The notes under the pieces are model-generated. The model saw only the letters and a list, made by a program, of their open reading frames with translations, was not told where the DNA came from and searched no databases. From Streptomyces sulphureus DSM 40104 (lineage in GTDB: Bacteria; Actinomycetota; Actinomycetes; Streptomycetales; Streptomycetaceae): DNA of 64,000 nt. The stretch covers positions 62,001 to 126,000 of the forward strand of contig NZ_KB905822.1 in the NCBI RefSeq assembly GCF_000381025.1, written 5' to 3'. Each line of letters opens with the position of its first letter. Position 1 is the stretch's first letter. The position numbers and the translations under genes are program-made. Of the stretch, positions 49,295-58,793 are shown piece by piece.

Positions 49295-49690
49295 ACCGGC
49301 TCCCTCTGCGACCTGCGAAAACAGGCCGCCGGTGAGCCCGGTCGGGGGACGACTGCTTCCTCGCCTCTCAGGAAGCCGCCCGCTCGGCCGACGAGTTCGG
49401 AACCCGTCAGGGTCAGCCATCCGCGATCGTCGCTTAGAAGGCTGGACTTCACCCCCGCCGCAGCCTCATCGAGACGTGAGGACCGCAGCCGCGCGCGGGT
49501 ACGGCGTGCGTGGCTCTCGCCTGCGCCGACGAGCAACTCGCTTGCTGCTGCGGTGAGTTCGGACACACGCGACGCTCGGGCCACCGGGAAGCCGAACGGC
49601 ATCGGCCGTCACGCCCCTCGGCCACCGGGCGCGTCTGCCGCCACGGGCCGACAGGTGGGTAGCTGCCGGCCTCCGCCAACGACGGCACAC
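49295..49690. other. Gene-free stretch with degraded coding
   Basis: No convincing gene. Short protein-like segments occur in changing frames (for example QEAARSADEFGTRQGQPSAI ending at a TAG near 49437), consistent with decayed sequence at an integration boundary. Confidence 0.4.
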
Positions 49691-49701
49691 TGCGCTGCCG
49701 G

Positions 49702-50200
49702 GTGCGCACCCAACTCGCCCGGGGTCTGCGCTCGTTGGGCGAGCCCGACGACGCACTGACCGTCGCCCGGCAGGCGTACCAGGTGGCACGCGGCACAGGA
49801 CTGTCCGCGTCCGAAACCGGCACGGCGCTGCTCACCCTCGTCTCCGGCGAGGCCGAGACCGGCCGACTGCCGGAAGCGCGCACACGCCGATGAACTGCTC
49901 GGCTCGTCGGCGCCCCTCCTGTTGTGGCTGCGGTTGCGCCTCGCCGCCGCCTCCCTCTCCCTCCGGTCACGCCCTCCGATGGTCACCCGGGGCCGCAGAG
50001 CGCGCCTCGCGGAGGCGGAGCCCGCGGTCGTGCTGGTCGGCATCGAGGTGACCCGGCAGGAGCCGGCCGCCCCTGCAGGCTCGACTCGCCCTCCACCAAG
50101 GACGTCCGGACGACGCGCGGGAGATCGTCCGCGCACTGCGGGGCGAGCCGCCCCGGTTCAGCCATCGTGACCAGCGATGTGCGCTCTCCGGTCCCCGTCG
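49702..50200 (+). pseudogene. Remnant of a TPR-containing regulator
   Basis: Segments in at least two frames read like one protein: RTQLARGLRSLGEPDDALTV and QAYQVARGTGLSASETG to a stop at 49893, then ADELLGSSAPLLLWLRLR, then LALHQGRPDDAREIVRALRG near 50080-50140. These resemble tetratricopeptide repeats of SARP/AfsR-type or LuxR-type regulators. Frameshifts and lack of start and stop indicate decay. Confidence 0.45.
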
Positions 50201-50411
50201 AACCGGCGTGACGGGTTGCGAACGGGGCTGAGCGGTCTGCCGGCGTCTGCGCCCGACGTGCATGTTCCGAGCCGCAATTTCGGGCGGCTCCGCGGTGGTT
50301 GCTCGGGTGCACGTCGATGGCCGCTCACCCGCGAGAAAGGCGAGTGAGCGGCCGTCGGCAATCCCTCGCGGTACGGGGAGCGGAATACGCTCGCGTACCG
50401 TCGTGAATTCC

Positions 50412-50765
50412 CTAGAGGATTTCGATCGCCTTGACCTTCGGTGGGCGGTTCGGGTAGCTGATGGTCTTGCCTCGGTTGATCTTCACCACGTCGCCGTTGG
50501 CGTCGTAGTACTTCACATCGTTGTTTCCGGTGGAGATCTTGTCGACCCACCAGTTTCCGAAGTTGGTCTTTCCTCGGTTCGCGTAGCAGTCCACGCTGTC
50601 ACGACCGTTCATGTGCGACCAGATCTTCAAGTACCCTGCGCCGGGGTTGCAGGTGACCTTGTTGATTGCGGACGCGGTCGTGGCCGGCCCCGTCATGGTG
50701 AAAGCGGCCGCTGCCGCGAGCGCCATCGCCATGGTGCGCGCGACATTCTTCGGTGGTGAGATCAC
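50412..50765 (-). CDS. Secreted beta/gamma-crystallin-fold protein
   Basis: Leftward GTG at 50765 with AGGGGAACC upstream; 117 residues. Signal peptide: KNVARTM then a hydrophobic AMALAAAAAFTMTG core and ATTASA cleavage region. The mature part (INKVTCNPGAGYLKIWSHMN, DSVDCYANRGKTNF, WWVDKISTGNNDVKYYDANG) matches the crystallin-fold Streptomyces killer-toxin-like family. One probable disulfide. Exported; antifungal activity is known for some relatives but unproven here. Confidence 0.75.
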   Translation of the reverse strand: MISPPKNVARTMAMALAAAAAFTMTGPATTASAINKVTCNPGAGYLKIWSHMNGRDSVDCYANRGKTNFGNWWVDKISTGNNDVKYYDANGDVVKINRGKTISYPNRPPKVKAIEIL

Positions 50766-51230
50766 GGTTCCCCTAGAGTCGAATGTGGAACGAGAATCCA
50801 CGCACTCCTCGGGACCCACTTCGCCAACCGTGGGCCCCGCGGTGCCGAACAAGCATTGTGCGGGGCGGGTCCCCCGGGCAAGAGCGCCAGGAGGGAATCA
50901 CCTGAAAGTGCGCCGCCGTCCTTTCCCTTTACCGGACGTCAAGCAGAACTCGTACAGCTCGTATGCGCGGAGAATCCGGTTCGACTTTTCAAGGCGCCGC
51001 CTGTCGGGTCAACTGCACGTTTACGCGGGAGAGTTCACCGCGTCGAATCCGCCCGGCGCAGGCCGCTCTCGCGTCCGCGTCGGGACGGTCGACAGCCGGC
51101 GAGGTGTCACCCACCGCAGCCGACCGGTACTTCTCCGTGGTCGCGCCGCACTCCGGGGCCGCCCCCTCTCCGCGTGGCCGAAGCGCGTGGGGCGGGGGAC
51201 GATGGTCGGGCACCCGCAGAAGGGAGAACC
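50766..51230. other. Intergenic region between divergent genes
   Basis: 465 bases between the crystallin-fold and GlcG/HbpS genes. Only antisense-type open frames are present; I see no RNA gene or clear operator. It should contain two divergent promoters. Confidence 0.4.
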
Positions 51231-51641
51231 ATGACGAGTATCGAGACCGTCTCCCTGGAGGACGCCCGCAGGGTGATCGCCGCGGGCGAGAAGCAGGCGT
51301 CGGAGAACGGGCAGCCGAGCAACATCGCCGTGGTCGACCACGGCGGCAACCTCGTCGCGCACGTGCGGATGGACGGGGCGTGGATCGGCAGCATCGACAT
51401 CGCCATCGACAAGGCGTTCACCGCCCGGGCCTTCGACACCTCCACCTGGGAACTCGGCGGGAACGCGCTGCCCGGCGAGCAGTTCTACGGGATCAACGTC
51501 TCCAACCGGGGACGCGTGATGACGTTCGCCGGAGGGGTGCCGCTCTACCGCGACGGCGCGGTCGTCGGCGGCGTCGGTGTCAGCGGCGGCTCCGGCGACC
51601 AGGACCAGAGCGTCGCCCGAGCGGCAGCCGAGGCCCTCTGA
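51231..51641 (+). CDS. GlcG/HbpS family protein
   Basis: ATG 51231 after AGAAGGGAG; 136 residues, full family length. VSLEDARRVIAAGEKQASEN, NIAVVDHGGNLVAHVRMDGA, SIDIAIDKAFTARAFD, GGVPLYRDGAVVGGVGVSGG and DQSVARAAAEAL are the GlcG/HbpS hallmarks. The family binds haem or small ligands; Streptomyces HbpS is exported and senses redox, but this copy has no signal peptide. Confidence 0.85.
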   Translation: MTSIETVSLEDARRVIAAGEKQASENGQPSNIAVVDHGGNLVAHVRMDGAWIGSIDIAIDKAFTARAFDTSTWELGGNALPGEQFYGINVSNRGRVMTFAGGVPLYRDGAVVGGVGVSGGSGDQDQSVARAAAEAL

Positions 51642-51689
51642 GGCGCGTCAACCGGCCACGCGTCGACACGAGTCGGCGCCGGCAGCACA

Positions 51690-51812
51690 CCGGGACGGCC
51701 AGGAAGTCGAGGATCTCGCGGGCGACCCGCTGCGGCGCGTCCTCCATGACGAAGTGCCCCGCGCCGGGGACGACGACGAGTTCGGAGCCGGGGATGTTCG
51801 CGGCTGAGCCGT
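51690..51812 (-). pseudogene. C-terminal remnant of an alpha/beta hydrolase
   Basis: Leftward reading gives IPGSELVVVPGAGHFVMEDA then PQRVAREILDFLAVPV, the His-containing C-terminal end of an alpha/beta hydrolase. No upstream catalytic half is joined to it. Probably a leftover of a duplication of, or relative to, the hydrolase at 51906. Confidence 0.5.
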
Positions 51813-51905
51813 TCCGCGTGGCCGACCGGTCACGATGGTCTCCTTCGGGCGGCTGCTCTCGGCTGGCGGACCGGTCCGCCCGCTCGCTTGAGTATGCAGA
51901 TCGGT

Positions 51906-52715
51906 CTACTCGTGAGCCCCGGTGCGGAGAGCCCGATCGAGGAAGGAGTCGACGGTGTCCGCGAACGTCCGCGGTGCGTCGGCGTAGAGCCAGTGCCCGC
52001 AGCCGGGGAGTTCGACGAGTTCGGTGTGCGGGCGGGCGCGGGCCATCAGGCGGGCCGTCTCCCCGGTGAGGACGAAGCTCTTGCCCGCCCGCAGCAGGAG
52101 CGCCGGCTGGCGGGAGGCGGCCCACACCTTTCCGAAGTCCCCGACGAGGGCGCGCTGCGAGGCCATCATGTCCGCGGTGTCGAAGAGCAGCCCCCAGCCG
52201 TCGTCGAACTCGGCCGCGCTGTCGAGGAAGTACGAGGCGTCCGGTACGTCCGCCTCGATCGCCGAGCGGAGTTGGGCACGCGAGCCGGTCCGGTGCGGCC
52301 AGGCTGAGACGTCGAGGACGGGACGGGTCTCGGGCTCATGGTTGCGCGTCGTCATGTCGGCGACGACGAGCGCCGAGACGAGGGCGGGGTGGCGGGCTGC
52401 GAGGAAGTAGGCGACCGCGCCTCCCATGGAGTGGCCGACGACCGCGGCCGGGGCGCTCTCCAGACTGCACAGGAAGGCAGCGGCGTCGTCCGCGTACTCC
52501 TCGGGCGCGAAGTCGCCGCCGTTCTCCGAGAGGCCGTGCCCCCGCTGGTCGAGCGCGACGACCCGGTAGCGGCCGCGTAGCGCCTCGGCGAGCGGGCCGA
52601 AGAGCGTCGCCCGGCCGAAGTGCCCGTGGAGCGCGAGGAGTACGGGGCCCGGGCCGCCGTGGTCGACGTAGGCGAAGCGGCGTCCGCGCAGGCGGACGAA
52701 GGACGGTTCGGGCAT
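51906..52715 (-). CDS. Alpha/beta hydrolase
   Basis: Leftward ATG at 52715; 269 residues. LLALHGHFGRATLF oxyanion region, RVVALDQRGHGLSENGGDFA, nucleophile elbow GHSMGG (Ser at about 95), and the catalytic His in GCGHWLYADAPRTFAD near the C-terminus. Closest in pattern to esterase/haloperoxidase-like or epoxide-hydrolase-like enzymes; substrate unknown. A TetR gene lies upstream in the same direction and may control it. Confidence 0.85.
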   Translation of the reverse strand: MPEPSFVRLRGRRFAYVDHGGPGPVLLALHGHFGRATLFGPLAEALRGRYRVVALDQRGHGLSENGGDFAPEEYADDAAAFLCSLESAPAAVVGHSMGGAVAYFLAARHPALVSALVVADMTTRNHEPETRPVLDVSAWPHRTGSRAQLRSAIEADVPDASYFLDSAAEFDDGWGLLFDTADMMASQRALVGDFGKVWAASRQPALLLRAGKSFVLTGETARLMARARPHTELVELPGCGHWLYADAPRTFADTVDSFLDRALRTGAHE

Positions 52716-52793
52716 GGTCGGGTCTCCCGGCGGCGACGGTGCGGAGACGGGAGCGTATCCGCGGGAGCCCTCCGGTGCGGCCCGGTTTTCCGC

Positions 52794-53438
52794 TCAGCCC
52801 CCCGGCGTGTGGGGCGCGAGCCAGAGGCCGACGAGTGCGTCGGTGAGCCAGGTCGCGTACTCGTCCCAGCTCGACCCGGAGGCGTGGCTGTCCTCGGCGA
52901 GTTCGCGTTCGCGCTCCGCGAGCGAGTGGGTGAGCAGCAGGCGTGCCATGCTGCTGCGCTGCATGCTCACCGGCAGCGGAAGGTCGGGCAGGCAGCGGTT
53001 GAGGCCGTCGACGGTGTGCTGGACGGACGGTCCGAAGGTCTCGTCGATCACGATCTCGCGCAGCCGCGGGTCGGTCATCACCTGCGCGGCGAACCGTCCG
53101 TACCACGTCGGGCAGCCGAGCGAGGCGAGGTGGTCGACGCCCGGCCGGACGAGGCAGGCGACCCAGTCACGGATCTCGCAGGTGTCGCCGATCTCGGCGA
53201 GCATCGCGTCCCGACGGCTGTCGATGGGCTTCGCGTGTCTGGCGACGATGGCACGTACGAGGTCGGACTTGGTGCCGAAGTGGTAGCCGACGGCTGCGTT
53301 GTTGCCCTGCCCGGCCGCCATGCTGATGTGGCGGTTGGAGACGGCGTAGACGCCGTGCTCGGCGAAGAGGCGCTCGGCGACGGTGAGGATGGTCTCCCTC
53401 GTGCCGCTTCCGCGTGCGTCGTGTGTCCTGCCGGGCAC
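52794..53438 (-). CDS. TetR-family regulator
   Basis: The leftward frame extends to 53705, but everything before 53447 is Arg/Pro-rich. GTG 53438 (GAGGGG 8 bases upstream) or GTG 53447 gives about 214 residues, typical TetR size. Helix-turn-helix: RETILTVAERLFAEHGVYAV, MAAGQGNNAAVGYHFGTKSD. The C-terminal ligand domain contains CLVRPGVDHLASLGCPTWYG, which is common in Streptomyces TetR proteins near hydrolases. Confidence 0.82.
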   Translation of the reverse strand: MPGRTHDARGSGTRETILTVAERLFAEHGVYAVSNRHISMAAGQGNNAAVGYHFGTKSDLVRAIVARHAKPIDSRRDAMLAEIGDTCEIRDWVACLVRPGVDHLASLGCPTWYGRFAAQVMTDPRLREIVIDETFGPSVQHTVDGLNRCLPDLPLPVSMQRSSMARLLLTHSLAERERELAEDSHASGSSWDEYATWLTDALVGLWLAPHTPGG

Positions 53439-53905
53439 GGTCAGCACCCCTCGTGCGCGGCGCGCGGGCCGCGGGCGACGGGTCCCTCGGTGGGCTCCAA
53501 CTCTTCCTCCGTTACGGCGGGTTCCAAGCGGCAGCTCGGCCGGTGCGGGCTGCGCCTCTCCGGCGCGGGGCCGCCGTGCCGCTCGCGGCGGGCGGAGTCG
53601 ACGTCGGCATTCTCTCGCAGGCGGCGAGCGACGGCGCAGCCGGCCCGGCGTACGCACCGGTTGCGGCGCGGGGCTCGCGGTCAGTGAACGCCCTTCCGTC
53701 AACACCGGTCAAGCAAGTGACTTACCCAGTCGCCGGAACGTCCCCGAACTCCGCGTGCTCTGGCGCCCGTTGCGGAGGGACGCTCGTTCGGAGGGCCCGC
53801 CGTCGGCGCGGGGCCGGGCGGGCGGTGCCGCACCGTGGGGGCTTCTGCCTGCGGACCGCCGGGATCGCCTCCAACCCGGCACCGAACTCGCCGTACCCGA
53901 CTCCG
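53439..53905. other. Gene-free intergenic region
   Basis: 467 bases between two leftward genes. Long open frames here are Arg/Pro-rich and change direction; nothing supports a gene, RNA or operator. Confidence 0.4.
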
Positions 53906-55609
53906 TCAGTCGAGCACCGAGCGGTAGACGGTGAGGGCCTCGTGGCGCTTGTCGAGGAGCAGCCGCGCGGGCGCCGGTGCCACCTCGCCGTCGTAGGCGA
54001 GGTGGGAGCCCTCGGGTATGTCGCTGATCACCAACTGCCGCAGCCGCGCCGTCGTGTGGACGGGGGAGCGGTCGACGGCGCTGGTGAGCGCGGCGACGAG
54101 GAGCCGCAGCCGCGGCCAGTTCCCCGCGTCGACGAGGCGCACGTCGAGCTGCCCGTCGGTGAGGTCCCGGCGGCGGACGGGTGCGAGGCCGGCGCGGTAG
54201 GCGCAGTTGCCGGCGAAGAGCAGCCACAGGGTGCGGTATTCGCCGCCGAGCCCGGCGTGGACGGGGCTGCCGGTCCGCAGGACGTGGACGGCGGCGAGCA
54301 CCCCCGCGGGCCACGCGCCGAGCCGGGGCGCCCACCGCTCCCTGACCCTGACGAGCTCGGGGTAGGTGCCGAGGCTGAAGGTGTTGAGGAAGTACCCGTC
54401 CCGCGCGGGGACTTCGCCGCCCGCCGCCCCCAGGTCCCGGAAGCGCCCGAGGTCGACGCTGACCGCCTCGCCCGCCTGCACGGCCCGGCAGGTGTCGACC
54501 GGCGTCTCGACGCCGAGGTCCTGGGTGAAGTGGTTGCGCGTACCGCCGGGCACGACGGCGAGCGGAACGCCGGCACGCAGCGCGGCACCGGCCGCGGCGT
54601 TGAGGGTGCCGTCCCCGCCGTGGACACCGAGCGCGCCGCCGTGCGCGGCAGCCCGTTGCGCCGCCTGCTCCAGCACCTCGCCGAGGTCCTCCTCCGACGG
54701 GTCGCAGACGACGATCTCCGCCTCGGGCAGCAACTGCCGCACGGCCCCGAGCTCGGTCGGCTCCCCTGACTGCCCTCCGGCGCGTCCACCGGAGCCGACG
54801 TTGCCCACGAGCACCAGCCCCGCCCCCGAGGGCAGCGCCGGGGCCTGCGCCAACGGCCGCCCCGGCGCGGGGAGTTGGGAGCGGGTGGGCGCTATGCCCC
54901 GGACGGCGAGCGCCGCGCAGACGCCGATCGCCGCCCCGGCGAGCACGTCGCTCGGGTAGTGCACGCCCGTGTACACGCGCGAGAAGGCGACGGCCGCCGC
55001 GAGCGGCGCGACTGCGGCGCCCCACCGCGGAGACTCCAGGGCCACTCCGGTGGCGAAGGCTGCGGCCGAGGCCGCATGCCCCGAGGGGAAGGAGCTGGTG
55101 AACGGCTGCCGCTTCAACTGCCTCACGAGCGGCACGGTTTCGAGCACCGGCCGGGCCCTGCCCACGTACCGCTTGCCGAGCGGGGTGACGACGGCTGAGG
55201 CGAACCCGATCGAGGCCAGCCCGCGCACGGCGCTCCGCGCTCCGCGCGGCGAACGGCTCGCGGCGATCCCGGCGGCCACGCCCAGCCACAGCCTGCTGCG
55301 GTCGGCGGCGCGGCTGAGACGCGGCAGCGTGCCCTCGGCGCCCGGCCAGTCCCGGTCGGCGACGGCGCGGAAGAGCCGCCGGTCGACCTCGGGGAGCGTC
55401 CAACGCCGGGCTCTCCCGTGCCTGTTCGCACCGAGTCCGCGTGCCTGCGCGGCCCCGCGCAGCAGCGCGTCGCCCAGCGCCCGCTCGGCCCCGCGCGCGG
55501 CCCTGCGCAGCGCTCTCCCGCGCGAGCGCCCCGTCGACGCGGTGAACCCCTGCGGTCCCAGCAGCTCCACTTCGGCTCCCTCCGTGGCGTACGGCCTGGC
55601 GCGGCCCAC
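53906..55609 (-). CDS. PAP2 phosphatase-diacylglycerol kinase fusion
   Basis: Leftward from 55609; up to 567 residues (start may be later, the first 60 residues are basic). PAP2 domain: KRYVGRARP, SFPSGHAAS and SRVYTGVHYPSDVL. Kinase domain: VHGGDGTLNAAAG and VPGGTRNHFTQDLG, then the C-terminal LDVRLVDAGNWPRLR region. Bifunctional lipid phosphatase/lipid kinase proteins of this order are common in Streptomyces and act at the membrane in phospholipid turnover. Confidence 0.88.
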   Translation of the reverse strand: MGRARPYATEGAEVELLGPQGFTASTGRSRGRALRRAARGAERALGDALLRGAAQARGLGANRHGRARRWTLPEVDRRLFRAVADRDWPGAEGTLPRLSRAADRSRLWLGVAAGIAASRSPRGARSAVRGLASIGFASAVVTPLGKRYVGRARPVLETVPLVRQLKRQPFTSSFPSGHAASAAAFATGVALESPRWGAAVAPLAAAVAFSRVYTGVHYPSDVLAGAAIGVCAALAVRGIAPTRSQLPAPGRPLAQAPALPSGAGLVLVGNVGSGGRAGGQSGEPTELGAVRQLLPEAEIVVCDPSEEDLGEVLEQAAQRAAAHGGALGVHGGDGTLNAAAGAALRAGVPLAVVPGGTRNHFTQDLGVETPVDTCRAVQAGEAVSVDLGRFRDLGAAGGEVPARDGYFLNTFSLGTYPELVRVRERWAPRLGAWPAGVLAAVHVLRTGSPVHAGLGGEYRTLWLLFAGNCAYRAGLAPVRRRDLTDGQLDVRLVDAGNWPRLRLLVAALTSAVDRSPVHTTARLRQLVISDIPEGSHLAYDGEVAPAPARLLLDKRHEALTVYRSVLD

Positions 55610-55677
55610 GTGCAGGAGGTGCTGTTACCCAGCCGCCCGCGGGCCAAGCCTGCCGAACGCGCCGTGGTGCGCCGGTG

Positions 55678-56367
55678 TCAGCCGATGGGCTCGGGCATCG
55701 TGACGACGTCGTAGGCGAGTTCGATGGCCTCGCCCGTCGCCGGGTCCGAGAGGCGCACGCGCCAGGCGGCGGCGAACTGGTCGACGTCGGCAAGCATCGG
55801 GATCGTCCCGGAGATCAGGACGGTCCCGGGCTCCAACTCGCCCCGGTCACGCAGCACTTCGGACCAGTACTCGGGCGTGAGGAGTTCCCCCGCCGTGCCG
55901 TCCTGGAGCAGCCGCTCGGCGCCTTCGGCGTCGGTGACCCACGCGCTGAGGCGGAGGTCGTCGATGCGTTCGGCGACGTCGGCGAGGCGCCAGGCCCGCT
56001 CCGCGAGGACGTCGGGCCCCGCGTTCTTGCTCCAGGCCACCCCGTGGGCCTCCAGCTCGCGGTCGGTGTGGTCGCAGGCCGCCGTGAGGAGGAGGTCGCC
56101 GGTGTCGTCGACGACGAGCGCCCACTCGGCCTCGCCCGAGGTGCGCGCGTGCTGGACGCGCACGGTGCCGGTCTGCTGCGCGAGGTAGGGGGAGACGGGG
56201 TAGAGCGCGGGCGTCGTCGTCGGCGCGGGGACGCCGATCTCGGCGAGCTCGGCGACGTGGGCCGCGACGTCCTCCTGGCTGCGGCCCGCGTACCCGGCGT
56301 TGAGGAGCCTGACCGCCGTGGCGGTGCGGCGGCTGCCGTCGGGGAGCGTGAAGGTCAGGCTCGGCAT
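55678..56367 (-). CDS. DUF2848 protein
   Basis: Leftward ATG at 56367; 229 residues. LNAGYAGRSQEDVAAHVAEL, PVSPYLAQQTGTVRVQHART, GEAEWALVVDDTGDLLLTAA, CDHTDRELEAHGVAWSKNAG and VLISGTIPML are DUF2848 features; the family resembles fumarylacetoacetate hydrolases. Divergent from an MFS transporter over a palindromic operator, and so linked to the nearby amidohydrolase pathway. Confidence 0.8.
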   Translation of the reverse strand: MPSLTFTLPDGSRRTATAVRLLNAGYAGRSQEDVAAHVAELAEIGVPAPTTTPALYPVSPYLAQQTGTVRVQHARTSGEAEWALVVDDTGDLLLTAACDHTDRELEAHGVAWSKNAGPDVLAERAWRLADVAERIDDLRLSAWVTDAEGAERLLQDGTAGELLTPEYWSEVLRDRGELEPGTVLISGTIPMLADVDQFAAAWRVRLSDPATGEAIELAYDVVTMPEPIG

Positions 56368-56425
56368 GGGTTCCTCCAGATCAGGCCGGGTTTCGGAGGG
56401 GTAAATTTCACGCCCCTCCGGTTGC

Positions 56426-56453
56426 GCATACGACCTGTATACAGCAAGTATGC
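56426..56453. promoter_or_regulatory. GntR-type operator between DUF2848 and MFS genes
   Basis: Nested palindrome: GCATAC, three bases, CTGTATACAG, three bases, GTATGC. The same core with one outer arm occurs upstream of the GntR gene at 59446-59464. Probable shared binding site for the GntR regulator. Confidence 0.7.
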
Positions 56454-56495
56454 TGCCGTACGACAGCAGGTTCGTGACCGTTAGGGGAACTTCCC

Positions 56496-57890
56496 GTGGA
56501 GCAGAACCAGCCAGTCCGGGCAGCCGCGGGCGGCTCGCCTGGACCGGCCGAACCGGACCGCAAAACCCTTGTGCGCGCCTTCACCGCCAGCCTCACCGGC
56601 ACCTCGCTGGAGTGGTACGACTTCGCGGTCTACTCGGCCGCCTCGGCGCTCGTCTTCGGCAAGCTCTTCTTCCCGTCCGAGGACCCGCTCACCGGGACCC
56701 TCCTCGCCTTCTCGACGTACGCGGTCGGCTACGTCTCGCGCCCGCTCGGCGGCTTCGTCTTCGGGCGACTCGGCGACGTCATCGGGCGCAAGCGGGTACT
56801 CGTCGCGACGCTCGTGCTCGTCGGTGCCGCGACCTTCCTCATCGGCTGCCTGCCGACGCACGCGGTCGCCGGGCCGGTCGCACCGATCCTGCTGGTGCTG
56901 CTGCGGTTCGCGCAGGGCGTCGGCGTCGGCGGCGAGTGGGGCGGTGCCGTCCTGCTCACGAGCGAGTTCGGGAACGCGCGGCAACGGGGCTTCTGGGCCT
57001 CGGCGGCGCAAGTCGGCCCGCCCGCGGGCAACCTGATGGCCAACGGTGCGCTCGCAGCGCTCGGTGCCCTGCTCACCGAGGACCAGTTCCTCTCCTTCGG
57101 GTGGCGGATCGCCTTCCTCCTCTCCGGCGTGCTCGTCGCCTTCGGACTGTGGATACGCCTGCGGCTGGAGGAGACGCCCGTCTTCAAGGGGATGGAGGCC
57201 GTCGGGGAACGTCCCGAGGCGCCGATCCGCGAGGTCTTCACGACGCAGCGCCGTCCGCTCGCCGCCGCCGTGTTCTCCCGGGTCGCGCCCGACGTGCTCT
57301 ACGCGATGTTCACCGTCTTCGTCCTCACCTACGCGACCGAGGAGTTGGGGATGGAGCGCAGCAAGGCGCTCGCCGCCGTGCTCATCGGCTCCGCGCTCCA
57401 GATCTTCCTCATTCCGCTCGCCGGTGCGCTCTCCGACCGCGTCAACCGGCGCCGGCTCTACCTCGGTGCGGCGGTGGCCGCGGGCATCTGGCCGTTCGTC
57501 TTCTTCCCGATGGCGGACACCGGCTCGTGGGGGCTGCTCGTGCTCGGTGTGATCGTGGCGCTGGTGATCCACTCCGCGATGTACGGGCCGCAGGCGGCGT
57601 TCGTCGCCGAGCAGTTCACGCCGCGGCTGCGGTACACCGGGTCCTCGCTCGCCTACACGCTCGCCGGCGTGATCGGCGGCGCCGTGGCGCCGCTCGTCTT
57701 CACTGCGCTGCTCGGGTCGTTCGGGCTGTGGCTGCCGCTCGCCGGGTACATCCTCGTCACCGCGGTGCTGACGGTGGTCGGCGTGCTCGTGGGCAGGGAC
57801 CCCGACCACGGGGAGGACGACAGCTACCGTCGCCTCGTCGAGGGAGCGGGCACCGAACCCGAGGACCGCGCGGGCGCCGGCCGGCCGTAG
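56496..57890 (+). CDS. MFS transporter, metabolite:proton symporter type
   Basis: GTG 56496 after TAGGGGAAC; 464 residues, about twelve membrane helices. SLEWYDFAVYSAASALVFGK, VSRPLGGFVFGRLGDVIGRK (the MFS loop 2-3 motif) and RFAQGVGVGGEWGGAVLLTS are typical of the ShiA/ProP metabolite-H+ symporter group. Likely imports the substrate degraded by the neighbouring enzymes. Confidence 0.9.
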   Translation: MEQNQPVRAAAGGSPGPAEPDRKTLVRAFTASLTGTSLEWYDFAVYSAASALVFGKLFFPSEDPLTGTLLAFSTYAVGYVSRPLGGFVFGRLGDVIGRKRVLVATLVLVGAATFLIGCLPTHAVAGPVAPILLVLLRFAQGVGVGGEWGGAVLLTSEFGNARQRGFWASAAQVGPPAGNLMANGALAALGALLTEDQFLSFGWRIAFLLSGVLVAFGLWIRLRLEETPVFKGMEAVGERPEAPIREVFTTQRRPLAAAVFSRVAPDVLYAMFTVFVLTYATEELGMERSKALAAVLIGSALQIFLIPLAGALSDRVNRRRLYLGAAVAAGIWPFVFFPMADTGSWGLLVLGVIVALVIHSAMYGPQAAFVAEQFTPRLRYTGSSLAYTLAGVIGGAVAPLVFTALLGSFGLWLPLAGYILVTAVLTVVGVLVGRDPDHGEDDSYRRLVEGAGTEPEDRAGAGRP

Positions 57891-57944
57891 GGCCTTCTCC
57901 GCGGGCGGGGCAGGAACCCGGCCGCACGAGCGAAAGGAGTCGCA

Positions 57945-58748
57945 GTGACCACGTTGCGTATCGCGCTGTGCCAGTTCACGGCGGGAGGCGACCCGCAGGA
58001 GAACCTGCGGGCCGTGGACGAGTTGGCGGGCCGCGCCGCGGCTGAAGGGGCGCAGCTCGCCGTCTTCCCCGAGGCCACCATGGCCTGTTTCGGTATTCCG
58101 CTCGGCCCCGTCGCCGAGCCGCTCGACGGGCCGTGGGCCGAGGGCCTCAGAGAACTCGCCCGGCGCCACGGACTCACCGTCGTCGCAGGGATGTTCACGC
58201 CCGCCGAGGACGACCGGGTGGCCAACACGCTGCTCGCCACCGGGCCCGACGGCGAGGTCTTCTACGACAAGATCCACCTCTACGACGCCTTCGGCTTCCG
58301 GGAGTCCGACACCGTGGCGCCGGGTCAGCGAGTGGTGACGCTCGACGTCGCAGGCGTCCGGACGGGCCTCGCCACCTGCTATGACGTGCGCTTCCCCGAG
58401 CTTTTCCGCGCACACGCCGACGCGGGCGCCCAACTCAGCGTGGTCCCCGCCTCCTGGGGCGCCGGTCCCGGGAAGCTCGACCACTGGTCGCTCCTGGCGA
58501 GGGCCCGCGCGCTCGACGCGACGGTCTGGGTCGCCGCCGTCGACCAGGCCCCGCCGGACCCGGAGGCCGATATCGAGGAGCGCACCGGGGCGCCGACGGG
58601 CATCGGCCACAGCCTGCTCGTCGCCCCCGACGGGAGCGTGCGGCAGGAAGCGGGGACGGCACCCGAACTGCTCGTCGCCGACGTGGACGTCGACGAGGTG
58701 GAGCGGGTGCGCCGGGCGGTCGCGGTGCTCGACAATCGGAGGCTGTGA
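57945..58748 (+). CDS. Carbon-nitrogen hydrolase
   Basis: GTG 57945 after GAAAGGAG; 267 residues. Nitrilase-superfamily catalytic triad: Glu in AVFPEATMACFG, Lys in FYDKIHLYDAFG and Cys in GLATCYDVRFPELF. Acts as an amidase on small amides, releasing ammonia. Same strand as the MFS transporter, 54 bases downstream, so probably one operon. Confidence 0.9.
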   Translation: MTTLRIALCQFTAGGDPQENLRAVDELAGRAAAEGAQLAVFPEATMACFGIPLGPVAEPLDGPWAEGLRELARRHGLTVVAGMFTPAEDDRVANTLLATGPDGEVFYDKIHLYDAFGFRESDTVAPGQRVVTLDVAGVRTGLATCYDVRFPELFRAHADAGAQLSVVPASWGAGPGKLDHWSLLARARALDATVWVAAVDQAPPDPEADIEERTGAPTGIGHSLLVAPDGSVRQEAGTAPELLVADVDVDEVERVRRAVAVLDNRRL

Positions 58749-58793
58749 CGAGTGCCGTGCCGTACGGCCGGCGCGCGGCGTCGGTCGTACGGT

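Noticed and set aside
1..49300. Integrase, excisionase or transposase
   Set aside because: No tyrosine recombinase (R...HxxR...Y), serine recombinase or transposase motifs were found in any credible frame.
53709..55793. 694-codon leftward frame overlapping the PAP2/kinase gene
   Set aside because: Same strand but a different frame from the gene carrying all PAP2 and kinase motifs; composition is Arg/Ala-rich noise.
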